From contig JABMLP010000001.1 in assembly GCA_013176395.1 (NCBI GenBank), forward strand, positions 1,674,001-1,738,000: a stretch of 64,000 nt of DNA, given 5' to 3'. A model generated the notes under the pieces. That model was given only the letters and a program-made list of their open reading frames with translations. It searched no databases and had not been told where the DNA came from. A program made the position numbers and the translations under genes. The stretch is from Venturia oleaginea. Its lineage: Eukaryota > Ascomycota > Dothideomycetes > Venturiales > Venturiaceae. How positions within the stretch are numbered: the first letter of the stretch is position 1; each line of letters starts with the position of its first letter. Positions 51,649 to 61,207 of this stretch are shown piece by piece.

Positions 51649-52383
51649 CTACGCCTTGGCACCGTGAATAAATAATCGCTCCTCGATAGGCTTGAACCCC
51701 TTCTCCTTTGGCTCTCCTGCTTTTCCTCCGAAGACGAGTTGGGCCTTCAAGCTCCATGTCAGTGGGACATCCCATTCTTTTTGTGCGCGTTGGTCGACGA
51801 CTGGGTTGTACTAGGACTACTTAGCAGGCTCTTTCAGGCATTGAAGTACCGGCGACTTACGTGTTGGAGGTTGCATCCGAATCCTTCGGCTTGGAGTCCG
51901 GTCCATAGAACGTATTGATGCATGGCGGAAGTGTGCTCGCTCCACGATGGAAATTTATCCGCGTAGATTGGGAAAGCGCCTTGCAGTTTCTGGATTGGTT
52001 CTGGGTCTTCGAAGAAGAGGATCTGTGGGTTAGTGATTAGTGAGGTGATATTTGTCTCGAGGTTGAAGGTGAAGTAGAGGTCGACATACAGTACCGTAGC
52101 CAGCCTTGAATCCGTCCAGCTTCTTCTCGGTGGCAGCGAATTGATCCGCATCCGGAACATTGGGCTTCAACACCTCCTTGGTGATCTCCCAGAATTTGTC
52201 ATGTTCTGCGTGGAGGAGGACGACGAGACGAGTGGACTGGCTGTTAAAAGAAGATGGCGTGTGAAGAACAGCATGTTTTACAATCTTCTCCAGCTGCGTG
52301 TCAGAGATGGGTGATTCCTTGTTCAATTGATAGTAGGTCCTGCGCTCTTGCACAGCATCGGCGAAGGACTTGGAAGTCGACAT
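51649..52383 (-). CDS. Nitroreductase family protein (Hbn1/Frm2-like), two introns
   Basis: Exons: 52383-52090, 52022-51861 and 51810-51649. Introns are 67 bp (GTATGT...CCACAG) and 50 bp (GTAAGT...CCTAG), both phase 0, giving 205 residues. The start MSTSKSFADAVQERRTYYQL carries the Arg-Arg that contacts the FMN phosphate in nitroreductases. It continues with the helix KIVKHAVLHTPSSFNSQSTRLVVL, an exon-2 core (SEHTSAMHQYVLWTGLQAEGFG) and the C-terminal KEKGFKPIEERLFIHGAKA. The size matches yeast Hbn1 and Frm2, FMN proteins linked to lipid signalling and nitro-compound or oxidative stress. An in-frame ATG at 52533 would add 50 Arg/Ser-rich residues resembling a mitochondrial presequence. A TATA-like run near 52445 favours 52383, but both starts are possible. 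Splice frames join perfectly. Confidence 0.85.
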
Positions 52384-53040
52384 TTTGGGTAAAAAATTGG
52401 AGAATGAACGAGCAGAGTTCGGATTCGTATTGACGGTGGAACGATATATATACGAGGACGGCAAGTAAGGACGAACAGAGGTATAGGGGAGCCGACGAAG
52501 AAAAGTCGATATGGAGAGAGTAGAGGGAGGCATGGTATCAGGGTTATATACTAGTACTGTTGGACCAAGAATTCGCAATAGCAAGGCTAGAATGCCGACG
52601 AGGAGGCTGGAAGATAGTAGTAATCGGCGTGTTGATAGCATTGATTTGTAACGAAGTGCCAAGTGCCCTGGGGGAGAGAGAGCTGTATTCGCCGATCGAG
52701 AAGCGACTGATCCGCAAAGCGGGGGCGAGTGGACTGATTGAGGAAGGAGTTCAAATTCGTCATCCAAGACAGCAATAGGGGTGTCGTTGTGATGATGAAT
52801 GATAGGCGCCCCAGTTCCGCGACCCGGACAAATCTCCGGATCGTCGACAAGCATAGAAGTGGTCCCGGCGTAACGCACATCCCTGCGTGACGAACACCTA
52901 ACTTTACGATTATCTACAACTACATTTGGCAATTGCGACGTCTATATTGACTGCGCTCACTTAAAACTTGGTACTTTGATCAAACTGACTATGCTCTATA
53001 ACTTTAGCTACTTTTTGTGACGTAGGACCATCTGTGGTGG
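52384..53040. other. Nitroreductase upstream region
   Basis: Contains a TATA-like stretch (tatatata near 52445) upstream of the nitroreductase start and a second near 52545. An open frame runs through to 52932, in register with the gene but without support as coding sequence. Confidence 0.4.
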
Positions 53041-54190
53041 TTATTGATTGACCGTAGGCTTAACATTATCATTCTCCCTCCACGTGACTTTAGGGCCGTA
53101 TTTCAGTACCACAATCAGCGATTTCCTCCTACTTCCCTTTTGGGATAGCTTCTTCTGCTCTCTATCTTTAATCCTAGCCTTTTTGGCATCTTCTTGGAGT
53201 TGCTTTTGAGCCTGGCGGTCCTCCCTCTCTTGTTCAATCTGTTTTTGCTTTTTAACCTTCGCCTTTTCACGTGCTTCTCTTGCCTTCTCTCTATCACCCT
53301 TCCTCTGATTAACCTGTAATTGGGCTTCTTCTTTCGCCCTCTTTTTGGCTTCCTTCTCTACTTCTTTAACCCTTGTAGCTTCATCTTTTTCTCTCTCCTT
53401 TTCAGCCAATCTGTCCCTCGCCTGCTACACCTTCTTCGGGCTGAAAAACATTGCCCTACCATCCTCATCTTTTCTTAACTCCTCCATCATTGGTTTCCCG
53501 CGTTTACGGCGCTTCTTTTCAGTAGAAACTGCAAGCCGTAGGCCCTCATTTTCAGCTTTGAGGATAGCTACTTCTGACTGTAGGCTCACCATTGAGCGCT
53601 GCAATTTGCGGACCATCCGGTCATTATTCTCTGCAACTGCAACCTCAAACATAGCTCGGATCTTCTCAATATCTCTCTCTGAAAGCGTGCTTTCATTGGA
53701 TCTTGAACTTGAAGGCCGGAGATCTGGTATCTCGCCGAGATTTAGAGTAACTTTGCTCAAAACCTTTGCAGGGTTGAAAGGAACAATACCAGTCTTCTCA
53801 AAAGCACCTAGTATGTTCTTTTCAGTCATTGCTTTAGTATGTGCAGGCCAGAAGATAGAAAAGAACTCTCTTTTTGTCATCCTGCAGAGGCCGTGGGTTT
53901 TGTGAATCCACTCGGCTAGGAATGTTGAGTAATATGAAGCCAAAGGCCCAAAGCAGCCGACGTCAAGTGGCTGCAATCTGTGCGTAGAATGTGGAGGGTA
54001 ATTGACAACTATTATGCGGTGTAGAATGCAGAAATTGAGGAACCTCATTGTAAGGTGACTGCCGTGGCCGTCAATGTACAGTATTCGCCAATCCCGTCCG
54101 TTTCTGGCCTTGGGTTTGGAATAGCGATCGAACACTTCTGTAAGCCAGGAATAGCCAAGGTCATCATTTGTCCAGCCACTTGCTGATGAA
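53041..54190 (-). pseudogene. pogo-3 transposase, 5'-truncated with in-frame TAG
   Basis: The minus-strand frame begins at the junction at about 54190 (SGWTNDDLGYSWLTEVF), already inside the catalytic domain. It contains ILYIDGHGSHLTMRF (second catalytic Asp), HRLQPLDVGCFGPLA and a C-terminal helical region. A TAG at 53425-53427 interrupts it, and the same frame continues as a long Lys/Glu/Arg coiled coil (RLAEKEREKDEATRVKEVEK) to a stop at 53041. The DNA-binding domains and the first catalytic Asp are lost where the gypsy-1 gag fragment joins. This family differs from pogo-1, pogo-2 and the compact derivative in having a charged coiled coil in place of a CCHC knuckle. Confidence 0.8.
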
Positions 54191-54836
54191 AACCCCCTAG
54201 CCTTCTACGACTTCTCTATAACCCCTAGACTCGCAGCAACCCTTACTCAGAAGATCCAAGCTACCTTTGCAACCCCGGCGGACGAAGCCTCAGTCAACGA
54301 AAATGAATACGTCCCAGTCTCACACGTTACTCTCGACCGCGCTTCGGCGCTCCCACTCCTCCAGCTTTTAGCTACCATCTCCCATATGTTCAACACAGCC
54401 CAGCGAGACCAGGATACCATGTCCCGTTCAATTCAAGAACTCAAGCTCGAAGCTCGCGCCCTTCGAGCAGAACTCCAGGGCGTTACTTCTCGCGAAATCT
54501 CCGCCCCTCGACCAACCCAAGGCGACATCTCTATCTTTGAAGGAGATAAAAACAAATACAAGAGCTGGCTCTTAGACCTCCGGATAAAACTCAGCGCAGA
54601 CTCCAAAGCATTCCCTTCAGTAAACTCCCAAGTTACTTACGCCTTCAATCGACTTGACGACAAGTGCAAATCCACAATTCGCCCATACTACAACGAAACT
54701 ACGAATTCATGGCCTTTTGAATCCCTCGACGAATTCATCTCAAAACTCAACGACAGCTACGCTCCTCGTTTCGATACTCAAGATGCTATGAATAAGCTGC
54801 AGAACCACAAGATGGCAAACCGAACATTTGCTGCTT
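54191..54836 (+). pseudogene. gypsy-1 gag fragment, second locus
   Basis: Plus-strand gag, almost identical to 12690-13250 but extending about 90 bp further upstream (LAFYDFSITPRLAATLTQKI). At 54836 it stops inside NRTFAAY and runs into gypsy-1 pol in the opposite orientation, sharing two to three bases (TTA) at the join. Confidence 0.85.
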
Positions 54837-55355
54837 ATGATTGGTCTAGAGTCTACTGGTCCATCAATCTCTCCTGTTGATTTCTCTGAGTAACCTAGAA
54901 CTGCCGAACTGATGTGAAGAACATGTCGTTTCGATTTGTTGTCGTGTCTCGATGAACGTCTTTTCAACGAGACTGTGAGCTTTCCGAACTCGGGGTGTAT
55001 GGGGCTGATCCGAAGCCGTAGCTTGTGGTGCTAGAAGAGGCGGTAGAACCTGAGCGTTCTTCAGGGCCTTGAGTGATCCGGGGAGTCTGGACGTTCTGTG
55101 GATACGCTCCCGATGCTCCTGACATACTCATATTGCTAAAGCTCATAGGGGGAATGAAGTTTCGAGCTCCGGAGTTGCCAAACTGCATGGGGTCACTGGC
55201 GAACTGGTTGGGAGTAGTGAACTGATTGGAGGGGCGTCCACGCTGGGCTTTCTTAGGGCATACGGCGGCGATGTGCTTCTGGCCATTAGGGATAATTACT
55301 ACGGGCTCTCCACAGTATCCGCAACGGTTGTTGGTCTTTCGCCATTGGATATTGG
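54837..55355 (-). pseudogene. gypsy-1 gag C-terminus and pol start, reversed
   Basis: Reverse copy of 19280-19800: the zinc-knuckle region, the Ser-rich gag tail ending at 54964-54966, and the first 45 or so codons of pol (MKRRSSRHDNKSKRH). It is cut at 54837 just after SRPII. It follows the gypsy-2 3' LTR exactly as in the first locus. Confidence 0.85.
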
Positions 55356-55531
55356 TATTACGGGACGGTAGCTGGAAAGACGCACCATACTCGTAGCCAA
55401 AGATTGTTTAGATTCAGTTAAGGAGTAAAGGTATCTACAAACAGAGAACCTCAATGAGGTTCTTTCTCTATACTAGGCTCAATCAGGCTTAGGCTCTTAG
55501 CCTATACCAACCATGGGCCATGCCCATAACA
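55356..55531 (-). repeat. gypsy-2 copy 2, 3' LTR
   Basis: 176 bp; shares the tttactcctt and tatggtgcg variants with the 3' LTR of copy 1. Confidence 0.9.
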
Positions 55532-55543
55532 TTACCCCCCTCC

Positions 55544-58500
55544 TTACCGGGTGTGCAGGACTAAAGAGGGTGTGGTAGGTGGGATAATCAAACAGACAAA
55601 CGCCATACACCGCTTCTGCCAGCTTGTAGCAGATTCGAAGGCGCTGGCCACCGCTACTCGGTTTCTTCGGGCCCCTGTTTGAGCTCCTATATCTTCGCCG
55701 ACACCGTCGCCCTTGCCATACTCTGCCTCGAAGCGGTCTAAGTCCTCGACTTCTATGAATAATGAACGTGGCTGCCAATCGGGATCTGCATAGCCTTTCC
55801 ATTTGATTAATAACTGACGAACCCAGCCTCGCCCAACCCGTTTCTTCTCTGCGCGAAGTATACGTTCTACTTCAAACTCAGCCTCTGTTTCTTCGGTTTG
55901 AGGCACTAATGGTGGCGGCTGGGTATCATCGGATTCTTGTGAGGGCAGTGTGTCGGTTGCGGCTCGGCGGAGTAGGTCAACGTGGAAACGGTTATGGATA
56001 CCACTTGGCAGGTCAGCCAGCTCGTATACCATCGGGGAGATCTGGTTCTCGACAGTGTATTTGGCTTGCGTCCACGACAGTTTCTTTGATAGCTGCGGAG
56101 TATTGATATTCCTAAGGTTCAACCAGACTTTGTCGCCCTTTTTTAACGTTTCGGCAGCTTGACGTGACCTGTTGGCGTCGTTCTCCATCTTCTGCTGGGA
56201 CCAGGCCATCGCTGCCTGTGCATATTCTTGTGCCTCTTCTATTCGTTGCACAAAGGTCTCGGCATCGGTTGTTGGTGAGTTACTGGGTGAGATTCGTTGT
56301 ACTTTCTGGATTGGTTCCGCATGGTAGCCGTGGGTTAGATAGAATGGACTCATCCCTGTGACTGAAGAGTCACGATTGTTCAGTGCTAACATAGCCGTAG
56401 GTAGTAGCGTTGGCCAGTCTAGTTGGGAGTATGCGATGAAGGCGCGGAGATAGCGTAGAACTTCCTGGTTCATACGCTCGGTCGCGCCATCGGTCTGTGG
56501 ATGAAAGGCTGTAGAGAGTCTCTGCTCAATCTTTGTAAGTTCGCAAAGCTTCCTCCAAAAACGACCTGTCCAATTGCTGCCTCTGTCCGACGTCAATGCC
56601 ATGGGAAATCCGTGGTAGCGATAGTGGCATTGTAAGAACCTTTTCGCGCACTCTTTGGCGCTCATTGTAGTCATAGCCTCCAACGTAACACTTTTGAGGA
56701 GGCGATCTGTGATAACCATGAGGTATTTTGGGCCGTTTTCCTCCGCGGGCAAATCAGTCATGAAATCGATTGATAGCTCGCTGTGGAAGCGGGCCGGGAT
56801 TGGAAGTGGTTTCAGAAGACCTCGCTTCTTATCACGCCATATTCCTGTTCTCCCACATACGTCGCAATTACGTACAAACTGCCGGACTGTCTTGTATTGT
56901 TGGGGCCAAAAGAAACTTCTGGATAGAATCGCAAGCGTGCTATCTCTCCCTGGGTGTCCAGTAACATGGGAATCGTGAGTTTGTTGGACCAGCGTTGTTC
57001 GCAGCGGTTCCCAATCTGGTACCCATAGGATCCCTCTTCTCGTGACCGCGCCGTGGTCGTCTACTTCGCATTCGGGTAGCTGTACCGACAACTTGAGCTC
57101 TGGAGGAAAGGAACGTTCGCCAGTAACTATAGCCGTGTGAATAGCTTCGTAGGATTGGTCCTCTGCTATTGCGCGATCCCAGAGAAGTTGTAACTCTGGT
57201 TTCTCGAAAAGATCGCATCCTTTTGCAACTGACCGGTTTTGACCGTACCTAGTAGTGGACCGGTGTTGACCGTTTTCGGCAGTCAGCTGGTGTCGACCGT
57301 CCAGTCCAGTATTTTGCTGGGGCTCCCGTATAACGTCCCATGTACTATTGGATGTATTCGGTGTATTGACTGGGCAGATAAGGGCTTGTATTGCGATTGT
57401 TTCGGTCGTCCTCTCGGAAAGAGGAGAAAGCCATTCGTCCTTGATCAACTGGGCCACTCGCCCTTGTAGTCTCTCGTCGTTCTTGTCATGTGGCATATCT
57501 TGATGTCTTCTTGATAGTGCGTCTGGTCTTTGCGCTAGTTTTCCGGCGCGAAATTCCAGCTGGAATTGGTACTCAGATAGAACTAGCGACCATCTTGCTT
57601 GTCTCTCTGACAAACGCTGCGCTGTCATAAAGTAGCGGAGGTTCTTGTGATCGGTAAGGACTTTGAAAGGTGCTGCAACACTGCGTAGTTCTCCTCTCCA
57701 GTGTTCAATGGACTTGATTACTGCCAGTAATTCTTTATCGTGGATCTCGTAGTTACATTCAGCCGCAGTGAGCTTGCGGGAGAAGTATGCTACTGGTCGT
57801 AGTTTTCCTTTCATATCCTTCTGCGACAACGTGCCTCCCAGCGCGTAGCCAGAGCAGTCGCACTCGAGTACCGTATCCAGGTCTGGATTCCAGTGAGCCA
57901 GTATTGGGGCGGAGATGAATAGCTCCTTCAAGACTTGAAAGGCGTTCTCATGTTCTTTGTTCCAGACAAAAGCGACGGCCTTCCGTGTTAACTTGATTAA
58001 GGGGTCGGAGAGCTCTGAGAAGTTGTCGATGAAGTCTCGGTAGAAATTTGCAAAGCCTAGGAAGGAGCGTACGCCTGTGACATTGACTGGAGCCTCCCAT
58101 TCTTTAATCGCGGCAACTTTCTCTGGGTCGACTTTGATCCCTTCTCCTGCAGTGATAATGAACCCCAGATATTTGACCTCCTGAACAGCAAACTCGCACT
58201 TGCTTAAGTCTAGCCGAAGTCCAGCAGTCTTGAGCTTGGCAAGACTTTGGTTAACCTTAACCAAGTGATCCAGATAGTCGCCGTCGCTCCATATCAAGAC
58301 ATCGTCCATGTAGGCTGAACAGCAGATATCTAGGGATTCCCGTAGGACTCCGTTGATGTATCGTTGAAAGCTCGCGGGTGCGCCAGCTAGTCCGAAGGGG
58401 GTAACTAGCCATTCGAATAGTCCAAATCGAGTGCGAAAAGCCGTTTTCCACTCATCGCCGTGCTTGATGCGGAGCCGATGAAATGCCGCTCTGACGTCAA

Positions 58501-59620
58501 GTTTGGTGTACCAACGCGCTGTTGCTAGATTTCGTAGGGTTTCTCGGATTAGTGGCAATGGGTAGCGGTCCGATCGAGTGATTCGATTCAGTGCCCGATA
58601 GTCTACACACATCCGAATGCCTCCACCTGGTTTCCTTACAAATAAGACTGGGGCTGCCGCTGGTGAGTTGCTGGCGCGTATCCAGCCCTTGTCCATATAG
58701 TCCGAAAGTGTTTTTCGTAGGACTAATAGCTCTTCCCTCGACATGCCGTATAATGGGCCCCAAGGAACTTCTGCCTCGCGACCTTGTTCATCTCGTATCA
58801 ATTCGATAACGTGATCGCGACCCTCTTGATGGGGCGCGATCTCTCCGTCTTCGTCGTCGAGAAAGGCATCAGCATGCTCTGCTATTTCTTCCGGTATCTC
58901 TTGTCGGATTTCTTCCTCAGTCTTTCTCTGTTTTCTTTCTGCTAACTTGCTTAGGGCCTTGTTGATATCCGACATCGAGATAGCCAGCACTTGTGTACCA
59001 TCCGGTCCATCTCTTCTCAATCGTCGCTGGGCCCTTCCAACAATAGCTGCAAATACAGATCCTGACACTAGACAAGCCGCCCGCACGTGAGCGAGCCGGT
59101 CTCGCGCTTTGGTGTTCTGTTCTAGCCACCCCTTTTCTCTTACCGTGATGCGCTGGGATCCTTGACCAATAAGCAGCTTTCTCTTAGCTGCTATATATCG
59201 CACCCAGTTTCTCTCTGCCCATGCCTTGCCTAGGATAATAGGGAAGCTCAATCCTTTCACTATATACCCATAGACTCGCTCTGCTCGACCATCAATGTCG
59301 ATCGTAGCGTAGGTCATGTGCGTAATACGGAGGTCTTCTCCGTTCTCGTGGCTCTCTTTAGCCAGTGCCAATTGTTTGGTGTCAATTGGGATGCGCGGTA
59401 GACGATGTGTTTGGACACTCTTCTCGCTGAAAGCAGCATAAGGGAGGCAGCCGTTATCAAAGAAGGATTCGGTGAAAGAAGTTCCGTTGATCAAGGTATC
59501 TATCAAGAAGGGTGTACTTTCCATCCTATCCTTTGCTGCTTTGATTTCTCTTATGCCTGGTAGCTTTGTAATGTCTTCGCCATGTACATCTACTTCAGAC
59601 CCTCGTGCGCGACGATGCAC
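55544..59620 (-). CDS. gypsy-2 pol polyprotein, copy 2
   Basis: Open over 1,358 codons from the GTG at 59620, with the same domains and catalytic residues as copy 1: protease DNGC, RT YMDD, RNase H, HHCC and D-D-E integrase, chromodomain. By eye only about five residues differ from copy 1: SLVLSE for SLILSE, EWLSPL for EWLPPL, SPTTDA for SPTADA, SLFIEV for SLFTEV, and GAQTGA for GAQKGA. It is preceded by the same gag overlap. Confidence 0.9.
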   Translation of the reverse strand: MHRRARGSEVDVHGEDITKLPGIREIKAAKDRMESTPFLIDTLINGTSFTESFFDNGCLPYAAFSEKSVQTHRLPRIPIDTKQLALAKESHENGEDLRITHMTYATIDIDGRAERVYGYIVKGLSFPIILGKAWAERNWVRYIAAKRKLLIGQGSQRITVREKGWLEQNTKARDRLAHVRAACLVSGSVFAAIVGRAQRRLRRDGPDGTQVLAISMSDINKALSKLAERKQRKTEEEIRQEIPEEIAEHADAFLDDEDGEIAPHQEGRDHVIELIRDEQGREAEVPWGPLYGMSREELLVLRKTLSDYMDKGWIRASNSPAAAPVLFVRKPGGGIRMCVDYRALNRITRSDRYPLPLIRETLRNLATARWYTKLDVRAAFHRLRIKHGDEWKTAFRTRFGLFEWLVTPFGLAGAPASFQRYINGVLRESLDICCSAYMDDVLIWSDGDYLDHLVKVNQSLAKLKTAGLRLDLSKCEFAVQEVKYLGFIITAGEGIKVDPEKVAAIKEWEAPVNVTGVRSFLGFANFYRDFIDNFSELSDPLIKLTRKAVAFVWNKEHENAFQVLKELFISAPILAHWNPDLDTVLECDCSGYALGGTLSQKDMKGKLRPVAYFSRKLTAAECNYEIHDKELLAVIKSIEHWRGELRSVAAPFKVLTDHKNLRYFMTAQRLSERQARWSLVLSEYQFQLEFRAGKLAQRPDALSRRHQDMPHDKNDERLQGRVAQLIKDEWLSPLSERTTETIAIQALICPVNTPNTSNSTWDVIREPQQNTGLDGRHQLTAENGQHRSTTRYGQNRSVAKGCDLFEKPELQLLWDRAIAEDQSYEAIHTAIVTGERSFPPELKLSVQLPECEVDDHGAVTRRGILWVPDWEPLRTTLVQQTHDSHVTGHPGRDSTLAILSRSFFWPQQYKTVRQFVRNCDVCGRTGIWRDKKRGLLKPLPIPARFHSELSIDFMTDLPAEENGPKYLMVITDRLLKSVTLEAMTTMSAKECAKRFLQCHYRYHGFPMALTSDRGSNWTGRFWRKLCELTKIEQRLSTAFHPQTDGATERMNQEVLRYLRAFIAYSQLDWPTLLPTAMLALNNRDSSVTGMSPFYLTHGYHAEPIQKVQRISPSNSPTTDAETFVQRIEEAQEYAQAAMAWSQQKMENDANRSRQAAETLKKGDKVWLNLRNINTPQLSKKLSWTQAKYTVENQISPMVYELADLPSGIHNRFHVDLLRRAATDTLPSQESDDTQPPPLVPQTEETEAEFEVERILRAEKKRVGRGWVRQLLIKWKGYADPDWQPRSLFIEVEDLDRFEAEYGKGDGVGEDIGAQTGARRNRVAVASAFESATSWQKRCMAFVCLIIPPTTPSLVLHTR

Positions 59621-59628
59621 AAGGGTAG

Positions 59629-60732
59629 CTAGTTTTCCGACTCTGATGAGGCTTCCTGTAGGGAGTCATCGGTATGCTGTGTGATTACCGCAGTGACCTG
59701 AGTCTTTGGACGTGTTGCTGGTCGGAATTCGCATACGTTCGGATGGTGCTTGGGCTTCTTACAGCGCCCGCATTTGCCCGCTTGTATAAGTGCCAAGAAC
59801 TCTGTTTGGGATCGCCATTTCGCTCTAGGTCGTCGGTCCTTCTTCGCATCCTTTCCGAGTGTATCGACCCGAGCTATCAGTGCTGCGATCTGCGCTGAAA
59901 GGGCGTTGATGCCAGTCATTTCGACATCGCCTTCTGCGTCACGACTGACTGTTTGGGGTGATTGTGGCCTCCCTCGAGTCGTTGGCGTCTCCTTATCCGT
60001 ACTTGGATAGCGGCGTTGGTGGGATAGAGCCTCTGTCTTCGTCGCGAAGTACTGTACATCTTTTACGTAAGTGTCGTAGTCGTCCCTGGACAATCGCACT
60101 GATTTCAAGGTCTGTTGGAGGGAGTAGTTGAGCGCGTTGTTCATGATAGTGATCTTTGAGGCTCTTTGCGGCGCTAGGGATCCAGCTTGCGATGTCAGTT
60201 GTTCGAACTGCTGGCGGAAGTCTTCGAACGGTTGTCTGCTGCCTTGGCTAATCTTGTTCAGCTCGTCGAGAGCTTTAGCTTCCGCTTCATGATCTAAGAA
60301 CTTGTCGTCCATATGCTTGATAAAGGACTCGGGTTCGTAGTTGTCATGTTGCTCTCCATTGCTTAGCCATTGGATGACGCGTTGTTGTTTCTCTGTCGGA
60401 AGCCCGTTGAAGATGTTCGCGCATATTCCTTGATTGCTTCCAAGCTTCCCATTTTCAACAGTGATTTTTGTCTTGATCTGCCATCTGAACAGCGTGTAGT
60501 TGTCTCTTTTCCCGTCCCATTTAGGCCATGCAATAGCTTTTGCACCGGTGTTCCCATCAACACTGACTGCGGTCAGAGCTGCCACCAATTGTTGTACGGT
60601 GTCAGGCGAATTTGCTCGAGCCATTGAGAGTTTGTCGATTCCTTGCGTAATGCTCGCGATTGGGTCGTCGTCGGTAGTAGGGGTGTAGGTTGTAGGAGTC
60701 GATAGGGTACTGTTGCTATGCATCAAGTACAC
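59629..60732 (-). CDS. gypsy-2 gag polyprotein, copy 2
   Basis: 367 residues, with the same capsid region and zinc knuckle (CGRCKKPKHHPNVC) as gag of copy 1 and no difference seen by eye. Supplies particle assembly and RNA packaging. Confidence 0.9.
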   Translation of the reverse strand: MYLMHSNSTLSTPTTYTPTTDDDPIASITQGIDKLSMARANSPDTVQQLVAALTAVSVDGNTGAKAIAWPKWDGKRDNYTLFRWQIKTKITVENGKLGSNQGICANIFNGLPTEKQQRVIQWLSNGEQHDNYEPESFIKHMDDKFLDHEAEAKALDELNKISQGSRQPFEDFRQQFEQLTSQAGSLAPQRASKITIMNNALNYSLQQTLKSVRLSRDDYDTYVKDVQYFATKTEALSHQRRYPSTDKETPTTRGRPQSPQTVSRDAEGDVEMTGINALSAQIAALIARVDTLGKDAKKDRRPRAKWRSQTEFLALIQAGKCGRCKKPKHHPNVCEFRPATRPKTQVTAVITQHTDDSLQEASSESEN

Positions 60733-60746
60733 CTAGGTTTGTAAAG

Positions 60747-60757
60747 AACTGAATCTA
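60747..60757 (-). promoter_or_regulatory. gypsy-2 copy 2 self-priming site
   Basis: Reads tagattcagtt on the element strand directly after the 5' LTR, complementary to aactgaatcta inside that LTR, as in copy 1. Confidence 0.65.
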
Positions 60758-60933
60758 TATTACGGGACGGTAGCTGGAAAGACGCAGCATACTCGTAGCC
60801 AAAGATTGTTTAGATTCAGTTAAAGAGTGAAGGTATCTACAAACAGAGAACCTCAATGAGGTTCTTTCTCTATACTAGGCTCAATCAGGCTTAGGCTCTT
60901 AGCCTATACCAACCATGGGCCATGCCCATAACA
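60758..60933 (-). repeat. gypsy-2 copy 2, 5' LTR
   Basis: 176 bp; shares the ttcactct and tatgctgcg variants with the 5' LTR of copy 1, plus one extra T in its T-run. Confidence 0.9.
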
Positions 60934-61054
60934 CTTGCGACCAGTCTCGCGCTAGACCTGATCGAGCAGAACCACCACATTTAACTACATTTAACTGCAT
61001 TCGAATACCAATATAGTTCGATCATGACAATACCAGCATAGTTCGATCATGACA
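60934..61054 (-). repeat. gypsy-1 LTR fragment with duplicated end
   Basis: The first 96 bp of a gypsy-1 LTR in reverse, cut after GGTCGCAAG exactly like the fragment at 12594-12689, followed by a 25 bp repeat of its own terminal bases (61030-61054, taccagcatagttcgatcat with flanks). Confidence 0.85.
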
Positions 61055-61207
61055 GGTATAGGCTAAGAGCCTAAGCCTGATTGAGCCTAGTATAGAGACA
61101 GAACCTCATTAAGGTTCTCTGTTTGTAGATATCTTCACTCTTTAACTGAATCTAAGCAATCTTTGGCTACGAGTATGCTGCGTCTTTCCAGCTACCGTCC
61201 CGCAATT
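61055..61207 (+). repeat. gypsy-2 LTR fragment, plus orientation
   Basis: Lacks the first ~24 bp of the LTR (starts ggtataggctaagagcc) and has several substitutions compared with the four LTRs of the full copies, so it is older. It lies opposite in orientation to copy 2, with only the gypsy-1 LTR fragment between. Confidence 0.85.

Larger units (their letters stand above)
55356..60933 (-). mobile_element. gypsy-2 copy 2: complete, inverted relative to copy 1
   Basis: A 5.58 kb element with its 5' LTR at 60933-60758 and 3' LTR at 55531-55356. Gag and pol are both open and nearly identical to copy 1. Each LTR carries the variants of the corresponding LTR of copy 1. The 5' side abuts a gypsy-1 LTR fragment, and the 3' side abuts the same gypsy-1 sequence as copy 1. 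Confidence 0.92.

Noticed and set aside
53345..53905. 186-residue plus-strand frame rich in Ser/Phe
   Set aside because: Antisense shadow of the pogo-3 transposase coiled coil.
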